From contig CAYTUB010000032.1 in assembly GCA_964441145.1 (NCBI GenBank), positions 1-31,520 of the forward strand: a stretch of DNA of 31,520 bases. The letters are read 5' to 3'. Below the pieces are notes generated by a model. That model was given only the letters and a program-made list of their open reading frames with translations, did no database searches and was not told the origin of the DNA. This document shows positions 14,706 to 21,015 of this stretch, piece by piece (position 1 is the first letter of the stretch; the number at the start of each line of letters is the position of its first letter). Both the position numbers and the translations under genes were made by a program. The stretch comes from SHLQ01 sp964441145. Lineage in GTDB: Bacteria; Actinomycetota; Acidimicrobiia; Acidimicrobiales; SHLQ01.

Positions 14706-16088
14706 CTAAGGCCGAACGTCAGGTGGCAAATTCGATTCGAGCCACGTTCGGAAGTCACCCACGGAGTTCGCGGGAACATCGCCGGGGAGGGTTACCCAGA
14801 GTCCTGGTTGCCACTGTGAGGTGGCCCGCTGATAGGTGGCGATTCCAGGACCTGGAACCTGCGTCCCTTGGCCACCGGTCGAGTTGTAGTAGTCGATACC
14901 GCACTGGAACAACACCTGAACCTGGCTCAAGTCGACCTGTTGGCCATCGGGCTGTTGCAGGCGCATCTCGGATGTAAGGAACTCCGCCGTTTGTCCATTC
15001 GCTGGAGACTGACGCTGACCCGCCCAGAAGTGCATCATCAGGGCCTCAGGGCTCCATGGAGCGGAGAAGCTTCCGTCGGCCTCCTGCCTCCATTCGATTC
15101 GCCCAGAGGAACTCGCGCTAAATGGGTTTTGGTTGAGTTCGCCCGCACGCCCTAAATACGCTCCGTGATCGGTCGAATCCAGGGCGACGTCGAATGCCTT
15201 ATCCCAGGAGCCATTCGCGAATTGGTAGTACGCCCCGTTTCGCACGTTGATACGGAACGGCACAGGAGGATTGTGTCCAAACTCAGGTATCACGGCGCAT
15301 CGCCATTCGGTGAATTGATCAGAGCGCAGGTTTCCCCACTGAGAATTTCGGCTCGGCCCCTGCGCCCAGTTCCACGTCTGTGGCAAGAACAACGGTGCGT
15401 CATGGCGACCCATCGGTGCTTCTTCATTCGGGTTCGACCCGTCCCCGTCGCCAATTGTTCCGTTGATGACCTGAGCGACCGTGAAGCGGCCGTCGATTCG
15501 TGGCGCCGTCGTTGGCGGGGATGGAGTTGGTTCTCGCTCAGGAACTGGCCGCGTCTCGGGTTGACGGGTCGTCGTGGGATTCGAAGCCGTCACCGGAGGG
15601 GCCACAGAACTAGGCGTGGTTGACGGAGCCACAGTTGGAGCTGCCGTCGAGCCAGGAATTGGGGCCGGTGGCGAAGTCGCCGCCAGTGTCGTCACCGGAG
15701 AATCAGCAGCCGCCAAAGATCCATCGGCCGCTTGGTCGACCTCGTCGGCGCCTGCAGGTGGACCGTCCACTTCAGCATCGGTGGCCTCCAATGTTGCTGA
15801 GGCCACTTCGGTGACGATTTCTTCCTCCGAACCAGCCACACCGGTCGGGGAGGCAATCCCAGCGAGAAGCGATGGTGACACCACCTGTCGTCCGGTGGGT
15901 ACGGCACCGACCTGACGCGACGCGACACGTTCGGCACTTTCATCAAGAATACGGATTGCTGCGGTCTGGACAGAGTCGCTGGGGCGCTGCGAATCGATCC
16001 CGATCAGCACGACGGCCGTCAGGACAGAGGCGGTCACGATCGCCACCGTGGGTCTGATGTCAAAGCGACGACTCATTGTCTCGCTCAC
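14706..16088 (-). CDS. Membrane-anchored or secreted Pro/Thr-rich protein of unknown function
   Basis: A 460-residue protein not recognised as a known enzyme. Residues 12-31 form one N-terminal hydrophobic segment after a short basic stretch (MSRRFDIRP), acting as a signal anchor or uncleaved signal. Residues about 85-200 are a low-complexity, Ala/Pro/Thr/Ser-rich linker typical of cell-wall-spanning regions. From about residue 200 to the end there is a compact domain rich in Trp, Asn, Gln and Asp with two cysteines far apart (EWRCAV and FQCGID), which could form a disulfide. The context suggests an outside-facing domain, perhaps polymer- or DNA-associated, but no catalytic motif is visible. 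The start could be ATG 16088 or ATG 16076. It is divergent from the HD-GYP gene. Confidence 0.65.
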   Translation of the reverse strand: MSETMSRRFDIRPTVAIVTASVLTAVVLIGIDSQRPSDSVQTAAIRILDESAERVASRQVGAVPTGRQVVSPSLLAGIASPTGVAGSEEEIVTEVASATLEATDAEVDGPPAGADEVDQAADGSLAAADSPVTTLAATSPPAPIPGSTAAPTVAPSTTPSSVAPPVTASNPTTTRQPETRPVPEREPTPSPPTTAPRIDGRFTVAQVINGTIGDGDGSNPNEEAPMGRHDAPLFLPQTWNWAQGPSRNSQWGNLRSDQFTEWRCAVIPEFGHNPPVPFRINVRNGAYYQFANGSWDKAFDVALDSTDHGAYLGRAGELNQNPFSASSSGRIEWRQEADGSFSAPWSPEALMMHFWAGQRQSPANGQTAEFLTSEMRLQQPDGQQVDLSQVQVLFQCGIDYYNSTGGQGTQVPGPGIATYQRATSQWQPGLWVTLPGDVPANSVGDFRTWLESNLPPDVRP

Positions 16089-16210
16089 GCTCCGTTTCGC
16101 GCCTTGGACTTCTATTCATGCCACAGAAAGTGTGCATTTGCTACGCGACCACCCGACAATCAACATTTTCTTCAATTCACGTCGTTGAGAAACAGGCCGA
16201 TAGTGACAGG

Positions 16211-17692
16211 GTGAGTTTGTATTTTCGACGGGACGCCCGCACATCTGTGGCCTTCTTTACAGCCCTTGCTCTACCAGTCGTCGTGCAACTCGTTTTCTTG
16301 GCCCTTCCGGCGAACAATGTCGAGTCGCGTTCGCTCGCAGTGTTTTCACTTACCGTTGGCGGCGCAGCGATCGGCATCGCCGCAACATTTCTCCTGTGGT
16401 CCCATGCACGCCGTACGAACCAGCTCGAGATCGGCTACATCGCGGCCTTCGCTCTGGCGTTCTCGATCCTGCTTCTGGCCCAGGGAATTCTGACGCCGGG
16501 GATCTCCCCCAGCTCAGCGCCCGGCTCCCGAGCCGCCGCATTCTGGGCCCTCCCTCTAGCTCTGATAGCGGGAGTTCCGTTGTTGTTGCCCAAAGGTGAC
16601 CTTCGCGATTCGATCGATGGGCAATGGCGAAGATGGGTGAGTTGGTCGGGGGCATTCGCCACCTGTTTCGCGACCCTGCTATTGATCAATCCCGGCCTTG
16701 CTCGTGACCCATTGGAGCTCTCGTCTTTGACCCCGATCGTCGTCGCGATCTCGATGTTTGGGGCTTGGTGCCTTTCCTTTCGGCACCTCCAACTTGCCGT
16801 GATCGGCCGATCCTGGACTCCGCTCTTGGTCACACTCGGCTACGGGGCGATCGCCAGCTCGATGCTTACGTGGATCGATTATCAACCGTTCAGCTCCGGT
16901 TTTTGGAGTGCGCAGTTGCTCGCCTATTCGGGTGTCTACCTGGTGTCGCTCGGTTCGATGCTCGCCTACCGCAAGACCACGCACGTCGGGTCATTCGTTG
17001 AACAGGTCGTTGCGGTAGATCCGCGGAGCGCTATTGGCTTGGGGCTCGAACCGCTGATTCGAAGGTATGTCCGGTACCTGAACTCCATGGAACCAGTTGC
17101 GAGAGACCACGTGGACGGAACGTGCACGTTGGCGATGACGATCGGTGGTCGTCTGGGCCTTGAGGGCGACGAACTGCGTGATCTTGGCATTGCGGGGCTG
17201 CTCCACGATGTTGGCGTACTCACTCTGGAAGATGAGGGCCTGGGCTCACACGGACCTTGGACTCCTCAAGAACAGCTCGACAGGCAGCGCCACGTCGAGA
17301 TTGGCGCACACCTGGTGGAGGCGTCACCAGTGCTCGCTGGAGCTGCGCCAATCATTAATACGCACCACGAACGGATGGACGGTCGCGGCTATCCCCGCGG
17401 TCTCGAAGGTCAGGAAATCTCCGTCGCCTCCCGGATCCTCTCCGCCTGCGATGCCTACGACGCATTGTCACGTAGCCGGCAATACCGCACAGATCACAAC
17501 ATTGAGAACGCCCTCAGCGTGATCGAGCAAAGCGCGGGCACGAAATGGGATCGACGGGTCGTGGGCACCCTTGCGCGATACGTGCGATCACATGCCTCGA
17601 TCGAGATGCCACCGCATTTGGCCTCCGATGGCGAGCTTGGATGTGATTGCGTTCCCGTCATGTCGCAAGAGCCGCTCGCGAACATTCTGTAG
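16211..17692 (+). CDS. Membrane HD-GYP domain protein, probable cyclic-di-GMP phosphodiesterase
   Basis: With the GTG at 16211 the protein has 493 residues. About eight hydrophobic segments occupy residues 10-265 and form an uncharacterised membrane sensor region. The HD-GYP domain follows: HD at 332-333 (LLHDVG), H361/H367, HH at 385-386 and the GYP of MDGRGYPRGL at about 393-395, then CDAYDALSRSRQYR. The family hydrolyses c-di-GMP to GMP. The lysine that normally follows HDIG is replaced by valine, but the metal ligands are present, so activity is likely though not certain. In-frame ATGs at 16118 and 16076 are possible starts. GTG 16211 is preferred because the membrane region begins right after it and GATAGT lies 6 nt upstream. 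Confidence 0.8.
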   Translation: MSLYFRRDARTSVAFFTALALPVVVQLVFLALPANNVESRSLAVFSLTVGGAAIGIAATFLLWSHARRTNQLEIGYIAAFALAFSILLLAQGILTPGISPSSAPGSRAAAFWALPLALIAGVPLLLPKGDLRDSIDGQWRRWVSWSGAFATCFATLLLINPGLARDPLELSSLTPIVVAISMFGAWCLSFRHLQLAVIGRSWTPLLVTLGYGAIASSMLTWIDYQPFSSGFWSAQLLAYSGVYLVSLGSMLAYRKTTHVGSFVEQVVAVDPRSAIGLGLEPLIRRYVRYLNSMEPVARDHVDGTCTLAMTIGGRLGLEGDELRDLGIAGLLHDVGVLTLEDEGLGSHGPWTPQEQLDRQRHVEIGAHLVEASPVLAGAAPIINTHHERMDGRGYPRGLEGQEISVASRILSACDAYDALSRSRQYRTDHNIENALSVIEQSAGTKWDRRVVGTLARYVRSHASIEMPPHLASDGELGCDCVPVMSQEPLANIL

Positions 17693-17709
17693 AAAAGCGC
17701 CGGGATTTG

Positions 17710-18183
17710 CTATCCCTCTGACAGCCCGAACGCGTCGTGCAGGGCTTGAGTGGCGCTGTCGACTTGATCTTCTCGGACGACACAACTGATACGGATCGCC
17801 GAGGTCGAGATCATCTCGATGTTGATGTCGTTCGCTGCCAACGTCTCAAACATCGTGGCCGCAACACCCGGGTTTGAGCGCATCCCCGCTCCAACGATCG
17901 AAATTCTGCCGATATCGGTGTCGGTCTCGACCCGACAATCGGACTCAATGCTGCTGCAACAGATGTCCGCGGCGGCTTCGGTCTCCTCGGTCGGACAGGT
18001 GAAGGAGATATCGGTAATCCCCTCCTCAGATACGTTCTGCACAATCATGTCGACATTGACGTTTGCGTCAGCCAGCGACCGAAACATCGTCGCTGCGATG
18101 CCCGGCTCATCGGGGACACCACAAACGGTGACCTTTGATTGGGACGTATCGGGGACGAGCCCGGTGACGATTGCATGTTCCAT
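17710..18183 (-). CDS. lysC: Internal start for aspartate kinase beta subunit
   Basis: Inside lysC, codon 247 is an ATG (MEHAIVTGLV) preceded on the minus strand by AGGAGG (18192-18197) with an 8-nt spacer, the strongest Shine-Dalgarno seen in the window. In Corynebacterium and Bacillus the same gene position is known to start a separate beta subunit containing only the ACT domains. The predicted product has 157 residues. Seen: motif and spacing. Inferred: that it is used here. Confidence 0.6.
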   Translation of the reverse strand: MEHAIVTGLVPDTSQSKVTVCGVPDEPGIAATMFRSLADANVNVDMIVQNVSEEGITDISFTCPTEETEAAADICCSSIESDCRVETDTDIGRISIVGAGMRSNPGVAATMFETLAANDINIEMISTSAIRISCVVREDQVDSATQALHDAFGLSEG

Positions 18184-18921
18184 AGTGGGGTCCTCCTCGA
18201 CTACCCAGGTGCCCGGCTCCCAGGTGAAGGCAGATCGAACGTGTAGTGGTACCCGAAACCGTTGGGCGACTTCAACAGAGCGCATGACTGGTTTCGGGCA
18301 GCCAACCGCGGTCATCTCCAGCATCTCGTCGAAGCTGATCGTCGACATCTTTCGAGCGGTCGAAACCACTCGAGGATCGGTCGTGAAGACTCCCGAGACA
18401 TCGGTATACAACTCACACGAGTCAGCACTGAGTGCATGTGCGAGCGCTACGGCGGTGGTGTCGCTCCCGCCGCGGCCCAGAAACGTGACGTCGTTATCGG
18501 TCGAGACGCCCTGCGATCCCGCAACGACCGGAACCATCCCATCTGCGAGCGCTTGTTCCACGCGGTGTGGGTTGATCTCCAGGATTTTTGCATTCCGATG
18601 GTTCGCATCGGTAAGAAAGCCAGCCTGTGAACCAGTGAAGGAAGCGCTTGGTACGCCAGCATCGTTCAACGCCATAGCCACCAGTGCGCACGCCTTACGT
18701 TCGCCAGCCGTAATCAGGAGGTCCATCTCTCGGCCAGGCTGCGTCTTAGAAACTGCGTCGGCGAGGCGAAGCAAGTGGTCGGTTTCCTTGCCCATTGCGG
18801 ACACGACGAGAACTACATCATCGCCGCGACGGCGACACCGTGCGACGTGGTCGGCGACCTCACCAATGCGATCAGCATCGGCAACGGAGGTCCCTCCAAA
18901 CTTTTGTACGACAAGAGCCAC
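17710..18921 (-). CDS. lysC: Aspartate kinase
   Basis: A 403-residue enzyme that phosphorylates L-aspartate, the first step to lysine, threonine, methionine and DAP. The kinase part has VVQKFGGTSV (residues 4-13), VVSAMG, LLITAGER, FTGSQAG, TFLGRGGSDTTAVA and YTDVSGVFTTDPR. Two ACT domains follow for feedback control (from about residue 265: KVTVCGVPDEPGIAA...VDMIVQNVSEEGITDISF, and ISIVGAGMRSNPGVAA...INIEMISTSAIRISCVV as separate segments). This is the actinobacterial lysC-alpha architecture. The segment GCPKPVMRSVE replaces the more usual GAKVLxxRxVE near residue 215. The GTG at 18919-18921 fits the family start. A -10-like TACCGT lies 8 nt upstream and overlaps that of a divergent small gene. 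Confidence 0.96.
   Translation of the reverse strand: MALVVQKFGGTSVADADRIGEVADHVARCRRRGDDVVLVVSAMGKETDHLLRLADAVSKTQPGREMDLLITAGERKACALVAMALNDAGVPSASFTGSQAGFLTDANHRNAKILEINPHRVEQALADGMVPVVAGSQGVSTDNDVTFLGRGGSDTTAVALAHALSADSCELYTDVSGVFTTDPRVVSTARKMSTISFDEMLEMTAVGCPKPVMRSVEVAQRFRVPLHVRSAFTWEPGTWVVEEDPTMEHAIVTGLVPDTSQSKVTVCGVPDEPGIAATMFRSLADANVNVDMIVQNVSEEGITDISFTCPTEETEAAADICCSSIESDCRVETDTDIGRISIVGAGMRSNPGVAATMFETLAANDINIEMISTSAIRISCVVREDQVDSATQALHDAFGLSEG
18192..18197 (-). promoter_or_regulatory. Internal Shine-Dalgarno within lysC
   Basis: Minus-strand AGGAGG, 8 nt before the ATG at 18183. It stands out because most genes here lack a Shine-Dalgarno. Confidence 0.6.
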
Positions 18922-18929
18922 GGCGATTC

Positions 18930-18939
18930 ACGGTAACGT
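18930..18939. promoter_or_regulatory. Overlapping divergent -10 boxes (lysC and small membrane peptide)
   Basis: In ACGGTAACGT, the plus strand reads TAACGT (18934-18939), 7 nt before a GTG. The minus strand reads TACCGT (18930-18935), 8 nt before the lysC GTG. The two boxes share a TA, the arrangement reported for bidirectional promoters built on -10 symmetry. Confidence 0.4.
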
Positions 18940-18946
18940 TGGATGC

Positions 18947-19042
18947 GTGTCTCCCCAAACTCGCCAAGGATGTGTTTATGCCCTCGCCATTCTTTTGGTG
19001 ATCGGCCTTATTGCTCCACTGGTTGCGATCGCCTTCAGCTAG
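18947..19042 (+). CDS. Small single-pass membrane protein (31 aa), candidate
   Basis: A short open frame starting with GTG (18947) and ending at TAG. It encodes a few polar residues (MSPQTRQG) and then one strongly hydrophobic stretch of about 22 residues (CVYALAILLVIGLIAPLVAI) ending in AFS. This is a classic one-helix membrane miniprotein. It does not lie in the shadow of another gene: lysC starts at 18921 on the other strand and aat begins at 19102. TAACGT lies 7 nt upstream, giving a leaderless-type start. No family was recognised. It might be a membrane anchor or a small regulator of a transporter, but that is a guess. Confidence 0.5.
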   Translation: MSPQTRQGCVYALAILLVIGLIAPLVAIAFS

Positions 19043-19101
19043 AAGCGTGGTTGCCCAAAAAGCACCGACAGGTCATGCCATGACATGTCCTCGGCTTCTC
19101 C

Positions 19102-19812
19102 ATGGTTAAATCCCAGCCAACCCCTTCGCCCGAGTCGCAATGGGTGTTTCCACCCGCCGAATCGGCCGATGAGCACGGGATCGTCGGTATCGGCGCAGAC
19201 CTGTCGCCCTCTACCGTCCTCTCGGCGTACGCGCAGGGGCTCTTTCCAATGCCTCTAGAGCCGGACGGCCCGGTGGCGTGGTGGTCCCCCGATCCGCGCG
19301 CCGTGATCCCAATCGACGAGCTCCACATTTCACGTACGCTGCGGCGATCGATGCGCTCGTTTACCTTCACGATCAACACCGAATTTGGCCAAGTCATCCG
19401 AGCCTGCGCCGACCCCGGGCGTCCGCACGGATGGATCGATGCCCAGGTCATATCTGCCTACGAAGAGCTGCATCGACTGGGTTGGGCACACTCGGTGGAG
19501 ACCCGCAATGACCAGGGTGAACTCATCGGTGGCGTCTACGGGATTGCGATCGGCGGCCTGTTCGCGGGCGAATCAATGTTCCATCATGTCACCGATGCAT
19601 CAAAGGCAGCCCTCGTCGCACTATCAGAATTGCTGCTAGAGAACGACTTCTCCCTCTTTGATGTGCAATGGATGACCCCACATCTCGCCACTCTTGGAGC
19701 GATCGACCTATCACGAATCGAGTACCTTCGGCGATTGGAAGAGGCGGTCAATCGCTTCAGTGAGATTGACACAGCCGCGACCCGACAAGGGTCACAGAAA
19801 GGTTCACCTTGA
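19102..19812 (+). CDS. aat: Leucyl/phenylalanyl-tRNA-protein transferase
   Basis: A 236-residue cytosolic enzyme that adds Leu or Phe from aminoacyl-tRNA to proteins with N-terminal Arg or Lys, marking them for ClpS-ClpAP-type degradation. Motifs in family order: FPP, GIVGIGADLSPSTVLSAYAQGLFPM, WWSPDPRAVIP, LHISRTLRR, FGQVIRACADP, WIDAQVISAYEELHRLGWAHSVE, LIGGVYGIAIGGLFAGESMF and DVQWMTPHLATLGA. Length is typical. The ATG at 19102 lacks a clear Shine-Dalgarno or -10 box, so the exact start is slightly uncertain. It is followed after 31 nt by the degenerate GGDEF gene, so they may be co-transcribed. Confidence 0.95.
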   Translation: MVKSQPTPSPESQWVFPPAESADEHGIVGIGADLSPSTVLSAYAQGLFPMPLEPDGPVAWWSPDPRAVIPIDELHISRTLRRSMRSFTFTINTEFGQVIRACADPGRPHGWIDAQVISAYEELHRLGWAHSVETRNDQGELIGGVYGIAIGGLFAGESMFHHVTDASKAALVALSELLLENDFSLFDVQWMTPHLATLGAIDLSRIEYLRRLEEAVNRFSEIDTAATRQGSQKGSP

Positions 19813-19843
19813 GTCCCAACAAACAAACGCCGAAGAAACCATC

Positions 19844-20680
19844 GTGACGAGTTCTCGCGCCCTTATGGCGCTCGCCGTCGGTGCTACCGGGCTGATTCTT
19901 GGGATTTTCGCGGCCATCGAGGGTGCAACGTTGGGGGTCTTCGCCGGCCTCGCTTCCCTTGGTGCCGGAATTATTGGTGCGGTCTATGGCCGCTCGCTCA
20001 ACGAGACCGAGGCAAAACTCGAAGCCGAAAAGCACCAGGCTGCCGGTCTCGAAGAGACCGTCACCTCACAGGTGCAGGCACGCATCACCGCCGAGGACGC
20101 TGTCCGATCTCTCGGCACCGAGCTGGCAGCCACGCAAGCCAGTGAGCAGGAACGAGCCGAACGCATCGAGGAACAAATCAAGCAGGAAGCCGAAGTATCA
20201 GGTGCCCCGGGCCGAAGCGCGATCACCGATCAGCAGACCGGCCTGTTCACCGAAACCTACTTCCGTGCCGCTGTGGAGGCTCGGGTTGCCGCTGCAAGAC
20301 GTCACCTTCGCCCGGTATCGGTCGTGCTGCTCGAGGTGACCTCTGGAACGGCCGGAAATCGCTCACCAGCTCAACCATCGTTGGTCGCCGACTACCTGCA
20401 CTCCACCTTGCGTGAATCAGATACTGCGTGCCGGACATCTCGCGGCCTGTTCGCATTGGTACTTGAGGACACGCCCGAGAACGGCGCTGTCTGGACGATC
20501 GAACGGATTCGACGCAAGATCAGCGAGGACGACCACAAGCTGACCGTGTGGGCTGGCGTGGCGTGTTATCCCGCACACGCATTCGAGGTCCGAGATCTCG
20601 TAGGCAAGGCGAGCGAAGCGCTCGAGGCCGCTACCGAGTGGCATCAAGACCGCATCGAAGTCGCCGTCCCTGACCTCTAA
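19844..20680 (+). CDS. Membrane protein with coiled coil and degenerate GGDEF domain
   Basis: From GTG 19844 the product has 278 residues. Residues 5-48 form two closely spaced hydrophobic Gly/Ala-rich helices (ALMALAVGATGLILGIFAAI and TLGVFAGLASLGAGIIGAVY). Residues about 50-115 are a Glu/Ala/Gln-rich coiled coil. Residues about 125-275 follow the GGDEF fold (TGLFTETYFRAAVEARVAAARRHLRPVSVVLLEV, later TERI-like and ACYPAHA segments), but the signature loop reads TSRGLFALVL, with no GG(D/E)EF. It is therefore predicted to be catalytically dead, perhaps a GTP/c-di-GMP-responsive or dimerisation module. The upstream frame stays open into aat; GTG 19844 is chosen because it directly precedes the first helix. 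Probably second gene of an aat transcript. Confidence 0.75.
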   Translation: MTSSRALMALAVGATGLILGIFAAIEGATLGVFAGLASLGAGIIGAVYGRSLNETEAKLEAEKHQAAGLEETVTSQVQARITAEDAVRSLGTELAATQASEQERAERIEEQIKQEAEVSGAPGRSAITDQQTGLFTETYFRAAVEARVAAARRHLRPVSVVLLEVTSGTAGNRSPAQPSLVADYLHSTLRESDTACRTSRGLFALVLEDTPENGAVWTIERIRRKISEDDHKLTVWAGVACYPAHAFEVRDLVGKASEALEAATEWHQDRIEVAVPDL

Positions 20681-20700
20681 TTTTCCCGGGCTGTTTTCCC

Positions 20701-20953
20701 GGCGATGTTGTGAGCGCCAGCGAGCAACTCGGTTAGTGAGCGGAGCGAACGGCGGCTTCGCCCTCCAGCAGTCGCAATCCGGCCCTCCGGGCCTCGATGC
20801 TGGGAACCCTGCGGGTTCCTTGCTGCTGGCCGGAGGCCCCTTTTCGCTCCCACCGGCTTCGCAGCTGGGAGCTACCGTCGCGATGTTGTGAGCCCCCGGG
20901 GCGAGCAACTCGGTTAGCGAACGTAGAGAGCGGCGGCTTCGCAGCTGGGAGCT
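20701..20953. repeat. Gene-free mosaic of short repeats
   Basis: The stretch between the degenerate-GGDEF gene and the transporter holds no plausible gene. CGATGTTGTGAGC...GCGAGCAACTCGGTTAG occurs at 20703 and again at 20881. CGGCTTCGCAGCTGGGAGCT occurs at 20854 and at 20934 (80 bp apart). The palindrome GGAACCCTGCGGGTTCC of the 140-bp repeat also sits here (20803-20819), in a different surrounding sequence. Other GC-rich inverted pieces (GGCCCTCCGGGCC, and CTGGCCGGAGGCCCC) suggest further stem-loops. It looks like interspersed non-coding repeats assembled from modules. Confidence 0.8.
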
Positions 20954-21015
20954 CATTCGGTAGTTTCTTGGGCCCGTAAAGATCTAACTGAGCTGGTCCA
21001 CTAATCTGCTCTGCA

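Noticed and set aside
17819..18946. Long plus-strand open frame antisense to lysC
   Set aside because: It mirrors the lysC frame, is Ser/Thr/Ala-rich low-quality sequence, and has no start signal. Only its last 31 codons, outside lysC, are kept as a separate small gene.
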